Positions 4,951 through 11,811 of a DNA stretch of 12,359 nt are shown here, one piece after another. The translations under genes were made by a program, and so were the position numbers. The notes beneath the pieces were generated by a model, which saw nothing but the letters and a program-made list of their open reading frames with translations, had not been told where the DNA came from and searched no databases. Origin of the DNA: JAKAXG01 sp035702985 (GTDB lineage: Bacteria; Actinomycetota; Acidimicrobiia; Acidimicrobiales; Palsa-688); NCBI GenBank assembly GCA_035702985.1, contig DASSZD010000134.1, forward strand, positions 1-12,359, in the 5' to 3' direction. Position 1 is the stretch's first letter; every line of letters starts with the position of its first letter.

Positions 4951-6135
4951 ATGAGGATCGCCCACGTCACGGACTGCTACCTGCCCCGCCTGGGTGGCAT
5001 CGAGCTCCAGGTGCGGGACCTGGCGGCCCGGCAGGCCGCCCGCCACGACGTCACCGTATTCACCACCACCGTGGGGGCCGGCGATGCCGGCAACCACGGC
5101 GGCATCGAGGTGGTCAGTGCGTCCGCCGGCCGGGGCCCGGCGGAGAAGATCCACTACCTGAGCTCCCACCAGGGCCGGGCCGCCGTCCTGGGCGGCGGCT
5201 TCGACGTGGTGCACGTGCACGCCTCCAGCTTCTCGCCCTACGCGTTCCTGGCCGCCCACGACGCCTCCCTGAGGGGCATACCGACGGTGGCCACCGTTCA
5301 CTCCCTGTGGGCCAAGGCCACCCCGCTGTTCAAAGGCGCGGACGTCCTGGCCGGATGGGGTAACTGGCCGGTCGTGTTCTCCGCCGTCAGCAGCGCCGCC
5401 GCCGCCTCGGCCCGCCGCATCCTGGGGGGCCGCTCCACGGTGACCGTCCTGCCCAACGGCATCGACCCCACCGTCTGGAAGGTCGCCCACGACGGCGGGA
5501 CGGCCGGCGAGCTGCGCCTGGCCGTGGTCTCCCGCCTGGCCCACCGCAAGCGGATCCTGCCCATGCTGTCCATGCTGTCCTCGGCGCGCGGGCAGCTGCC
5601 CCCGGGGGTCCAGCTGCGGGCCGACATCCTCGGGGACGGGCCGCAGCGGGCCCGGGTGGAGCGCTACCTGCGCCGCCATTCCATGGACTGGGTCAACCTG
5701 CGGGGCCGCTGCAGCCGGTCCGAGATCCGGGACACCTTCGGGCGCTCCGACCTGTTCGTGGCTCCGGCCAAGCTCGAGTCGTTCGGCATCGCCGCCCTGG
5801 AGGCCCGCTGCGCCGGTCTGCCCATCATCGCCCTGTCGGGCACCGGCGTCGAGGACTTCGTGGTCCACGGCCGGGAAGGGTGGCTGGTCCGGTCCGACCG
5901 GGCCATGGTGGAGACCATCGCCTCGCTGGCCCGCTCCCCGGAGCTGGTCCGCCGGGTCGCCGACCACAACCGGACGGTGCCCCCCAGCATCACCTGGCCG
6001 GTGGTGCTGCGCCGCTGCGACGCCCTCTACCGCCAGGCGGCGATCATGCACGGCCGCAGCTGGCCGGCGCCCGCCTCCCCCCGCTCGGCGGCGTACCTCC
6101 CACACGAAACGGACCAGGTAGTCTCGGAGCGATGA
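4951..6135 (+). CDS. GT4 family glycosyltransferase
   Basis: A 394-residue retaining glycosyltransferase with the two-Rossmann GT-B fold. The N-terminal acceptor domain starts MRIAHVTDCYLPRLGGIE with the glycine-rich GGIE loop at 15-18. The C-terminal nucleotide-sugar domain contains PNGID (168-172), Arg195 and Lys200 in SRLAHRKR, and the E-x7-E element ESFGIAALE (Glu276 and Glu284). These basic and acidic residues contact the sugar nucleotide's phosphates and sugar. Members include MshA, PimA/PimB and many wall-sugar transferases. It is probably cytosolic and membrane-associated, as no membrane segment is seen. ATG at 4951 places the first beta strand at the N-terminus as expected. Its stop overlaps the DMT gene's start (ATGA). 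A 9-bp tandem repeat at 5562-5579 encodes MLSMLS. Donor and acceptor are not predictable; the divergent PIG-L gene makes a GlcNAc conjugate attractive but unproven. Confidence 0.93.
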   Translation: MRIAHVTDCYLPRLGGIELQVRDLAARQAARHDVTVFTTTVGAGDAGNHGGIEVVSASAGRGPAEKIHYLSSHQGRAAVLGGGFDVVHVHASSFSPYAFLAAHDASLRGIPTVATVHSLWAKATPLFKGADVLAGWGNWPVVFSAVSSAAAASARRILGGRSTVTVLPNGIDPTVWKVAHDGGTAGELRLAVVSRLAHRKRILPMLSMLSSARGQLPPGVQLRADILGDGPQRARVERYLRRHSMDWVNLRGRCSRSEIRDTFGRSDLFVAPAKLESFGIAALEARCAGLPIIALSGTGVEDFVVHGREGWLVRSDRAMVETIASLARSPELVRRVADHNRTVPPSITWPVVLRRCDALYRQAAIMHGRSWPAPASPRSAAYLPHETDQVVSER

Positions 6136-7019
6136 GCGAGGCGGGCGTCATCGCCATCGCCCTGGCCTCGGCGCTCGCGGCGGCCATCTCCAGCATCCTG
6201 CAGCACCACAGCGCCCGGCGGGCCCCCGACGGGCGGACCCATCGGCTGCTCGGGCACCTGCTCACCCGGCCGGCCTGGCTGATCGGGCTGATCGCCGCCT
6301 TGGTCGGGTTGCTCCTGCACGTGGTGGCCCTCGACTACGGCCAGCTGGCGGTGGTGCAACCGCTGCTCATCTCCGGGGTGCTGTTCGCCCTGCCCATCAG
6401 CGCCATCCTGGAGGGGCACCGGCCGTCGGGCCGGGAGTGGCTGCTGGCGGTGGCCGTGGTCGCCGGCCTGGCGTTGTTCCTCATAGCCGGCCGGCCCAGC
6501 CCCGGGCAGGTCCAGCTGGACGCCGACGTGCTGATCTGGTCCACCATCACCGGCATGGCGGTGGTCGCCGTGCTGGCCGTGGTCGGCATCCGGTGGGCCC
6601 CGGCCCACAGGTGCGGGCTGCTCGGGGCGGCCGCCGGCGTCGGCTACGGGGTGGTGGCCGCCCTGCTCAAGCAGGCCACCGCCATCTTCCACATCGGCGT
6701 GGTCACCCTGCTCACCGACTGGGAGCTGTACACCCTGATCGCCGCCGGCGGGGTGGCCCTGGCCCTGACCCAGCTGTCCTACCGGGCCGGCCCCCTGGCC
6801 AAGTCCATGCCGGCCCTGACCGTCGCCGACCCGGCCGCCTCGGTGGTGCTCGGGGTGCTGGCCTTCAAGGAGACACTGAACACCAGCCCGCTGGCCATCG
6901 CCGGCCAGGTCATAGGCTTCGTGGTCATGGCCCTGGCCGCCGCCCAGCTGGCCCGCCGGGAGGCCGAGGCGGAGGCGCTGGCCGGCGACCGGACCGACGA
7001 GACGGCGGCGAGCGAGTAG
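6132..7019 (+). CDS. DMT-superfamily multispanning membrane protein
   Basis: A 295-residue integral membrane protein with about nine or ten hydrophobic helices, at roughly 5-24, 48-67, 72-94, 102-120, 133-152, 159-179, 197-215, 226-245 and 253-273, plus a weak one near 185-195. Size, the two-halved helix pattern and the N-terminal segment AISSILQHHSARR resemble drug/metabolite-transporter proteins of the EamA/NIPA-like type. These move small metabolites, cations or lipid-linked sugars. The C-terminal tail (275-295) is acidic and cytosolic. Start ATG at 6132 overlaps the glycosyltransferase stop by 4 nt (ATGA), with GGAG at 6126-6129 very close, so translational coupling is likely. The much longer open frame upstream is a shadow of the glycosyltransferase. 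Co-operon position suggests export or flipping of something the glycosyltransferase makes, but that is inference. Confidence 0.85.
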   Translation: MSEAGVIAIALASALAAAISSILQHHSARRAPDGRTHRLLGHLLTRPAWLIGLIAALVGLLLHVVALDYGQLAVVQPLLISGVLFALPISAILEGHRPSGREWLLAVAVVAGLALFLIAGRPSPGQVQLDADVLIWSTITGMAVVAVLAVVGIRWAPAHRCGLLGAAAGVGYGVVAALLKQATAIFHIGVVTLLTDWELYTLIAAGGVALALTQLSYRAGPLAKSMPALTVADPAASVVLGVLAFKETLNTSPLAIAGQVIGFVVMALAAAQLARREAEAEALAGDRTDETAASE

Positions 7020-7021
7020 GT

Positions 7022-8554
7022 ATGGCGGTGGCCCGGAGATCCCTCGTAACCGTGGCGGCGGCCGCCGCCCTGGCCGCCGCCGCCCTGGCCGGGGTGCCCG
7101 TCCCGGCCGCCGCCACCGCGCCCTCCGCCCGGCCGGCCCCGGCCGCCGCCACCGCGCCCTCCGCCCGCCCGGCCTCGGCCGCCGCCGCGCCCTCCGCCCG
7201 GCTGGTCTCGGCGGCCCGGTCCGCCCCGTCGTCCGCGGCGGTCAGGGCGGCCAACGTGGGCGCCGCCGTGCCGGTGGCCGCCGCCCCGGCGGGGGCCGGG
7301 CGGGGCTTCTGGCTGGCCAGCACCGACGGGGCCGTGACCCCCGAGGGCGGCGCCGCCGGACTGGGGGACGCCTCCGGGCTGGCGCTGGCCGCCCCGGTGG
7401 TGAGCATCGCCGCCACCCCCGGCGGCAACGGTTACTGGCTGCTCGGCGCCGACGGCGGGGTGTTCTCCTACGGCGATGCCGCCTTCCACGGGTCCACCGG
7501 CGGGATGCGCCTCAACCAGCCGGCGCTGCAGATCGTGGCCGACCCGGCCGGCGGCGGCTACTGGTTCGCGGCGCGCGACGGCGGGGTGTTCACCTTCGGC
7601 GACGCCGGGTTCTACGGGTCGACGGGTGGGATGCGCCTGAACCAGCCGGTGGTGGGCATGGCCGCCACCCCCAGCGGGCGGGGGTACTGGCTGGTGGCCC
7701 GGGACGGCGGGGTGTTCGCCTTCGGTGACGCCGGGTTCTACGGGTCCTCCGGCAGCCAGGCGCTGCCCGCCCCGGTGATCGGCATGGTCGCCGCCGGCGC
7801 CGGCTACTGGACGGTGCTCGGCAACGGCCAGGTCCGGGCCTTCGGCGCCGCGCCGGCGGTGGCCAGCCCTCCGGTCGCCACCGCCGGGTACTCGATGGTG
7901 GGCCAGGTGATCGGCATCGACCCCGGCCACAACGGCGGCAACGGCTCCGACCCGGCCTTCCTGGCCCAACCGGTCTGGAACGGCCGGACCTGGGAGAACT
8001 GTGACACGACCGGCACCGAGACCGACGCCGGCTACACCGAGGCCGCGTTCAACTTCGACGTGGCCACCCGCCTGGCCGCCATACTGCGCTCCTGGGGGGC
8101 GACGGTGGTCATGACCAGGACCTCCAACTCCGGGCTGGGCCCCTGCGTGGACCAGCGGGCGGCCATCCTGGACCAGGCCGGCTCGGACGCTGCGCTGGAC
8201 ATCCACGCCGACGGCGGGCCCCCCGGCGGGCAGGGGGTGGCGGTGCTCGAACCGGTGGCCGACGGCCCCAACGACGGGGTCATAGCCGCCTCGGACCGGC
8301 TGGCCTCCATCGTGCTGAGCCAGTTCCAGGCGGCCACGGGGGAGCCGGTCAGCAGCTACGACGGGGTCAACGGGCTGCAGCCCCGCAGCGACCTGGCCGG
8401 GCTCAACCTGACCACCGTCCCCAAGGTGCTGATCGAAGCGGCCAACATGCGCAACTCGGCCGACGCCGCCCGGCTCACCGACCCGGCCTGGCGGCAGGCC
8501 GCCGCGGGGGGCCTGGCCCGGGCCCTGTCGCAGTACCTGCTCGGCTTCCCGTAG
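7022..8554 (+). CDS. Exported N-acetylmuramoyl-L-alanine amidase with surface repeats
   Basis: A 510-residue secreted wall hydrolase. Residues 1-31 form a signal peptide (VARRS, a long Ala-rich hydrophobic stretch, then AAA). Residues 29-63 are an Ala/Pro/Ser linker of three near-identical units. Five 40-42-residue repeats follow from 95 to about 280 (GYW..., DGGVF, FGDAGFYGS), probably blades of a beta-propeller or a wall-binding module. The C-terminal catalytic domain (about 296-508) is Amidase_3. It has IDPGHNGG (His303), Glu340 in YTEAAFN and His395 in DIHADG as the zinc ligands, and Glu472 in VLIEAANMRN as the general base. It should cut the amide between MurNAc and L-Ala of peptidoglycan outside the membrane. 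It begins 2 nt after the transporter stop, so it belongs to the same operon. The repeat-plus-amidase layout is what I associate with Acidimicrobiia. Confidence 0.94.
   Translation: MAVARRSLVTVAAAAALAAAALAGVPVPAAATAPSARPAPAAATAPSARPASAAAAPSARLVSAARSAPSSAAVRAANVGAAVPVAAAPAGAGRGFWLASTDGAVTPEGGAAGLGDASGLALAAPVVSIAATPGGNGYWLLGADGGVFSYGDAAFHGSTGGMRLNQPALQIVADPAGGGYWFAARDGGVFTFGDAGFYGSTGGMRLNQPVVGMAATPSGRGYWLVARDGGVFAFGDAGFYGSSGSQALPAPVIGMVAAGAGYWTVLGNGQVRAFGAAPAVASPPVATAGYSMVGQVIGIDPGHNGGNGSDPAFLAQPVWNGRTWENCDTTGTETDAGYTEAAFNFDVATRLAAILRSWGATVVMTRTSNSGLGPCVDQRAAILDQAGSDAALDIHADGGPPGGQGVAVLEPVADGPNDGVIAASDRLASIVLSQFQAATGEPVSSYDGVNGLQPRSDLAGLNLTTVPKVLIEAANMRNSADAARLTDPAWRQAAAGGLARALSQYLLGFP
7106..7210 (+). 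repeat. 36-bp tandem repeats coding an Ala/Pro linker
   Basis: Units at 7106-7141 and 7142-7177 (36 nt each) and 7178-7210 (33 nt, one codon short) are nearly identical around GCGCCCTCCGCCCGG. They encode AAATAPSARPAP, AAATAPSARPAS and AAAAPSARLVS. They lie just after the signal peptide and may vary in copy number between strains by slippage. The product is a flexible spacer. Confidence 0.85.
7304..7861 (+). repeat. Five tandem ~126-bp coding repeats (GYW/DGGVF/FGDAGFYG)
   Basis: Repeats begin near 7304, 7430, 7556, 7682 and 7802, giving spacings of 126, 126, 126 and 120 nt (42, 42, 42 and 40 residues). The first copy is degenerate and the last is partial. The middle copies are close at the DNA level, with repeated blocks such as GACGGCGGGGTGTT and GACGCCGGGTTCTACGGGTC, consistent with recent duplication or gene conversion. 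Confidence 0.85.
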
Positions 8555-8568
8555 GCGCTCCGCCGCGC

Positions 8569-8611
8569 TACCATGTTTGACGGCCACCCGGCCGGTCGAC
8601 GCGCGCATACT
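8569..8611 (+). promoter_or_regulatory. Possible promoter region of the str operon
   Basis: The 136-nt gap before rpsL holds several promoter-like pieces but no ideal pair. TTGACG at 8577-8582 is a good -35, but the nearest downstream -10-like element, CATACT at 8606-8611, is 23 nt away. TACCAT at 8569-8574 fits TANNNT but lacks a convincing -35. A promoter is expected here because the upstream operon is of unrelated function; the exact element is uncertain. Confidence 0.3.
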
Positions 8612-8641
8612 GCGGGCACATCGAGATCGGCGGACACCACC

Positions 8642-8660
8642 GGCCGGCGTAAGCCCGGCC
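8642..8660 (+). other. rpsL leader hairpin with a GTAA tetraloop
   Basis: GGCCGGC (8642-8648) can pair with GCC-CGGCC (8653-8660) with one bulged C (8656), closing a GTAA (GNRA-type) loop. It lies about 20 nt before the rpsL Shine-Dalgarno sequence. It could be a simple leader structure, or a protein- or ribosome-related control element; there is no further evidence. Confidence 0.35.
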
Positions 8661-8690
8661 AAAGCCCACAGGAAGCATCGAGAGGTTAGG

Positions 8691-9059
8691 TTGCCCACAA
8701 TCGCGCAGTTGGTCCGGAAGGGCCGCGAACAGAAGACGGTCAAGACCAAGACTCCCGCGCTCCGGGGTGCCCCCCAGCGCCGCGGGGTGTGCACGCGCGT
8801 CTACACCACCACGCCCAAGAAGCCGAACTCGGCGCTGCGCAAGGTGGCCCGGGTGCGCCTGACCAGCGGGGTGGAGGTCACCGCCTACATCCCCGGCGAG
8901 GGCCACAACCTGCAGGAGCACTCGATCGTCCTGGTCCGCGGCGGCCGGGTCAAGGACCTGCCGGGTGTCCGCTACAAGATCATCCGCGGCACGCTCGACA
9001 CCTCCGGCGTGCGCGACCGCAAGCAGGCCCGTAGCCGCTACGGCGCCAAGAGAGGCTAG
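8691..9059 (+). CDS. rpsL: 30S ribosomal protein S12
   Basis: A 122-residue protein with the full S12 sequence, from PTIAQLVRKGR at the N-terminus to RSRYGAKRG at the C-terminus. S12 sits at the decoding centre of the 30S subunit and controls accuracy. Lys43 (TTPKKPNSA) and Lys88 (GRVKDLPG) are unmutated, so the usual streptomycin-resistance substitutions at these sites are absent; Asp89 of the same loop is the conserved methylthiolation site. The start is a TTG at 8691: it gives the exact family N-terminus (M/L-PTIAQ), and AGAGG at 8681-8685 lies 5 nt upstream. The upstream extension of the open frame has no S12 similarity. It is first in rpsL-rpsG-fusA-tuf, with rpsG starting 5 nt after its stop. 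Confidence 0.98.
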   Translation: MPTIAQLVRKGREQKTVKTKTPALRGAPQRRGVCTRVYTTTPKKPNSALRKVARVRLTSGVEVTAYIPGEGHNLQEHSIVLVRGGRVKDLPGVRYKIIRGTLDTSGVRDRKQARSRYGAKRG

Positions 9060-9064
9060 AGAAG

Positions 9065-9535
9065 ATGCCCCGTAAAGGACCCGCTCCCCGCCGCGACCTC
9101 CTGCCCGACCCCATCTACCGGTCGGTGCTGATCACCCAGATCGTCAACAAGGTCCTCGAGCGCGGCAAGCGCAGCCTGGCGGAGCGCATCGTCTACCAGG
9201 CCCTCGACATCATCAAGGACAAGTCCGACGGAGACGCCCTGGCCGTCGTCAAGCGGGCGGTGGAGAACACCAAGCCCCAGCTCGAGGTCAAGAGCCGCCG
9301 GGTCGGCGGCGCCACCTACCAGGTGCCGGTCGAGGTCCGCTCCAAGCGGGCCAACACCCTCTCCATCCGCTGGCTGGTCGGATACTCCCGCCAGCGCCGG
9401 GAGAAGACCATGGCCCAGAAGCTGGCCGCCGAGCTGCTCGACGCCTCCAACGGCGTCGGCGCGGCCGTGAAGCGCCGCGAGGACATGCACAAGATGGCCG
9501 AGTCGAACAAGGCCTTCGCCCACTACCGCTGGTAG
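9065..9535 (+). CDS. rpsG: 30S ribosomal protein S7
   Basis: A 156-residue protein beginning MPRKGPAPRRDLLPDP and ending FAHYRW, the normal length and ends of actinobacterial S7. It is a primary assembly protein of the 30S head that binds the 3' domain of 16S rRNA. The basic N-terminal arm and the segments RVGGATYQVPVEV (79-91) and IRWLVGYSRQR (101-111) are the rRNA-contacting parts. AGAGG at 9051-9055, inside the end of rpsL, serves as ribosome-binding site 9 nt before the ATG. The 5-nt gap to rpsL leaves no room for the long rpsL-rpsG intercistronic S7-binding structure used for autoregulation in Escherichia coli, so translation is probably simply coupled. Confidence 0.98.
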   Translation: MPRKGPAPRRDLLPDPIYRSVLITQIVNKVLERGKRSLAERIVYQALDIIKDKSDGDALAVVKRAVENTKPQLEVKSRRVGGATYQVPVEVRSKRANTLSIRWLVGYSRQRREKTMAQKLAAELLDASNGVGAAVKRREDMHKMAESNKAFAHYRW

Positions 9536-9571
9536 TAACCCCACAGCTGTCAAAGAGAGATAACCCCCCAC

Positions 9572-11680
9572 ATGGCCGAAGCAACCCCAGCCAAGCGCAA
9601 GAAGCCTCTGGCCCAGGTCCGCAACATCGGGATCATGGCCCACATCGACGCCGGCAAGACCACCACGACCGAGCGCATCCTCTTCTACACCGGTATCAAC
9701 TACAAGATCGGTGAGGTCCACGAGGGTTCCGCCACCATGGACTGGATGCCCCAGGAGCAGGAGCGCGGCATCACCATCACCAGTGCCGCCACCACCTGCG
9801 AGTGGGACGGCACCCGGATCAACATCATCGACACCCCCGGACACGTCGACTTCACCGTGGAGGTGGAGCGGTCCCTGCGGGTGCTCGACGGCGCCGTCGC
9901 CGTGTTCGACGCGGTGGCCGGCGTGGAACCCCAGACCGAGACGGTGTGGCGCCAGGCCGACAAGTACGGCGTGCCCCGCATGTGCTTCGTCAACAAGATG
10001 GACCGCATCGGCGCCGACTTCTACCGCTGCGTCGACATGATCAAGGACCGCCTGGACGCCACCGTGGCGGTGGTGCAGCTGCCCATCGGCGCCGAGAGCG
10101 AGTTCCGCGGCTGCGTCGACGTGCTCGGCATGAAGGCCATGGTGTGGAGCGACGACGCGGCCAAGGGCGAGAAGTTCGACCTGGTCGACGTCCCCGACAA
10201 CATGCGCGAGGAGGCCGAGACCTACCGGGCCGAGCTGATCGACACGCTGTCCAACTTCGACGACGAGATCACCGAGAAGTTCCTCGGCGAGGAGGAGATC
10301 ACCGCCTCCGACCTGGAGAAGGCCCTGCGCAAGGCCACCATCGCCGGCCAGGTGGTGCCGGTGCTGTGCGGCAGCGCGTTCAAGAACAAGGGCGTGCAGC
10401 CCATGCTCGACGCGGTGGTCGCCTACCTGCCCAGCCCCCTGGACATCCCCCCCACCCGGGGCACCGACGTCAAGGGGATCGAGGAGCTGGAGCGCAAGGC
10501 CGACGACAGCGAGCCGTTCGCCGCCCTGGCGTTCAAGATCATGACCGACCCCCACCTGGGCAAGCTGACCTACGCCCGGGTGTACTCGGGGACGCTCAAC
10601 ACCGGCTCCCAGGTCGTCAACTCCACCAAGGAGGGGCGCAAGGAGCGGGTGGGCCGGATCCTGCAGATGCACGCCAACCACCGCGAGGACCGCGAGGCGT
10701 GCTTCGCCGGCGACATCGTGGCCCTGGTCGGCCTCAAGCAGACCACCACCGGCGACACCCTCTGCGACCCGAGCGCCCAGATCGTGCTGGAGTCGCTGGA
10801 CTTCCCCGAGCCGGTGATCCACGTGGCCGTCGAGCCCAAGACCAAGAACGACCAGGACAAGCTGTCCCGGGCCCTGCAGGCCCTGTCGGAGGAGGACCCC
10901 ACCTTCCAGGTGCACTCCGACGAGGAGACCGGCCAGACCGTCATCGGCGGTATGGGCGAGTTGCACCTCGAGGTCCTCGTCGACCGGATGCTGCGCGAGT
11001 TCAAGGTGGACGCCAACGTGGGCAAGCCCCAGGTGGCCTACCGCGAGACCATCAAGAACCCCGTCCAGAAGGTCGAGACCCGCTACGTCCGCCAGACCGG
11101 TGGCCGGGGCCAGTACGGCCACGTGGTGCTGGAGCTGGAGCCCACCGGCCCCGGCGGCGGCTACGAGTTCTGCGACAAGATCACCGGCGGCATCATCCCG
11201 AAGGAGTACATCCCCTCGGTCGACGCCGGTATCCAGGACGCCATGCAGTCCGGTGTCCTGGCCGGTTACCCCGTCGTCGACGTGCGGGCCACCCTGGTGT
11301 TCGGCTCGTACCACGACGTGGACTCCTCGGAGATGGCGTTCAAGATCGCCGGCTCGATGTGCTTCAAGGAAGCCTGCCGGCGGGCCAAGCCGGTCCTGCT
11401 CGAGCCCATCATGGCCGTCGAGGTGGTCACCCCCGAGGAGTACATGGGCGACGTGATCGGTAACCTGTCGTCCCGGCGGGGCAAGGTCGAGGGCATGGAG
11501 CAGCGGGGCAACTCGCAGGTCGTCCGGGCCCAGGTCCCCCTGGCCGAGATGTTCGGGTACGCTACCGACCTTCGTTCCCGCAGCCAGGGGCGGGCGACCT
11601 ACAGCATGCAGTTCAACTCGTACCAGGAAGTGCCCGATTCGATCGCCCAGGAGATCGTGAAGCGGATCCGGGGCGAGTAG
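9572..11680 (+). CDS. fusA: Translation elongation factor G
   Basis: A 702-residue GTPase that drives translocation of tRNA and mRNA on the ribosome and helps recycling. The G domain shows all five motifs: AHIDAGKTT (23-31), RGITI (65-69), DTPGH (87-91, with catalytic His91), NKMD (141-144) and SAF (268-270). Domains II-V follow in the normal order, ending in the typical VIGNLSSRRG and SYQEVPDSIAQEIVK segments near the C-terminus. Full length and intact, it is the only EF-G in the window and, by its position in the str operon, the housekeeping copy. A purine-rich AAAGAGAG about 12 nt before the ATG is the likely ribosome-binding site; the gap to rpsG is 36 nt. Confidence 0.98.
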   Translation: MAEATPAKRKKPLAQVRNIGIMAHIDAGKTTTTERILFYTGINYKIGEVHEGSATMDWMPQEQERGITITSAATTCEWDGTRINIIDTPGHVDFTVEVERSLRVLDGAVAVFDAVAGVEPQTETVWRQADKYGVPRMCFVNKMDRIGADFYRCVDMIKDRLDATVAVVQLPIGAESEFRGCVDVLGMKAMVWSDDAAKGEKFDLVDVPDNMREEAETYRAELIDTLSNFDDEITEKFLGEEEITASDLEKALRKATIAGQVVPVLCGSAFKNKGVQPMLDAVVAYLPSPLDIPPTRGTDVKGIEELERKADDSEPFAALAFKIMTDPHLGKLTYARVYSGTLNTGSQVVNSTKEGRKERVGRILQMHANHREDREACFAGDIVALVGLKQTTTGDTLCDPSAQIVLESLDFPEPVIHVAVEPKTKNDQDKLSRALQALSEEDPTFQVHSDEETGQTVIGGMGELHLEVLVDRMLREFKVDANVGKPQVAYRETIKNPVQKVETRYVRQTGGRGQYGHVVLELEPTGPGGGYEFCDKITGGIIPKEYIPSVDAGIQDAMQSGVLAGYPVVDVRATLVFGSYHDVDSSEMAFKIAGSMCFKEACRRAKPVLLEPIMAVEVVTPEEYMGDVIGNLSSRRGKVEGMEQRGNSQVVRAQVPLAEMFGYATDLRSRSQGRATYSMQFNSYQEVPDSIAQEIVKRIRGE

Positions 11681-11712
11681 CAGCCAAGCAGCCCAAACCG
11701 GCTCAACATCAC

Positions 11713-11727
11713 GCCGCCTGCGGCGGC
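11713..11727 (+). terminator. GC hairpin after fusA
   Basis: GCCGCC (11713-11718) pairs perfectly with GGCGGC (11722-11727) across a 3-nt loop, TGC. It lies 33 nt after the fusA stop and before the candidate tuf promoter. There is no T-run, so it may be a weak or partial terminator (attenuating read-through into tuf) or an mRNA-processing/stability hairpin. Confidence 0.4.
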
Positions 11728-11743
11728 CTTCCCGCAGAAGCAC

Positions 11744-11754
11744 TATCGTATAAA
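11744..11754 (+). promoter_or_regulatory. Candidate internal promoter for tuf
   Basis: The 131-nt fusA-tuf gap contains an AT-rich island unusual for this sequence: TATCGT (11744-11749) overlapping TATAAA (11749-11754), both good -10 hexamers. The -35 position holds only GC-rich sequence (GCCTTC, 11726-11731). A separate tuf promoter inside str operons is common, reflecting the much greater need for EF-Tu. Confidence 0.45.
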
Positions 11755-11768
11755 CCCGCGTCTATCAC

Positions 11769-11784
11769 CCGGCCGGGCGGCCGG
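11769..11784 (+). other. Hairpin in the tuf leader
   Basis: CCGGCC (11769-11774) and GGCCGG (11779-11784) form a perfect 6-bp stem with a GGGC loop, ending 10 nt before the GAGGAG Shine-Dalgarno sequence (11795-11800). If transcription starts near 11761 it would sit at the 5' end of the tuf mRNA, where it could stabilise the message. Confidence 0.4.
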
Positions 11785-11811
11785 AACCCCAGTTGAGGAG
11801 CGAGCCTTTCC

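Noticed and set aside
5562..5579. A 9-bp tandem repeat (CATGCTGTC twice) in the glycosyltransferase gene
   Set aside because: It is real but short, in frame, and encodes an unremarkable MLSMLS in a helix; no separate meaning is supported.
4387..6105. A 572-codon - strand open frame opposite the glycosyltransferase
   Set aside because: Antisense shadow that also crosses the deacetylase in another frame; no recognisable protein features.
4067..6135. Calling the two genes mshB and mshA outright
   Set aside because: Motifs only establish the PIG-L and GT4 families, which contain many other enzymes; no mshC or mshD is present in the window.
6779..8794. A 671-codon open frame on the - strand opposite the amidase and transporter genes
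   Set aside because: Shadow of the amidase; repetitive Gly/Arg/His-rich product, no motif, and the + strand gene has clear catalytic residues and signal peptide.
9056..11743. An 895-codon open frame on the - strand opposite rpsG and fusA
   Set aside because: It is a mirror of the strongly GC-biased wobble positions of two certain genes. Its composition is low-complexity (Gly, Val, Leu, His, Asp) with no domain.
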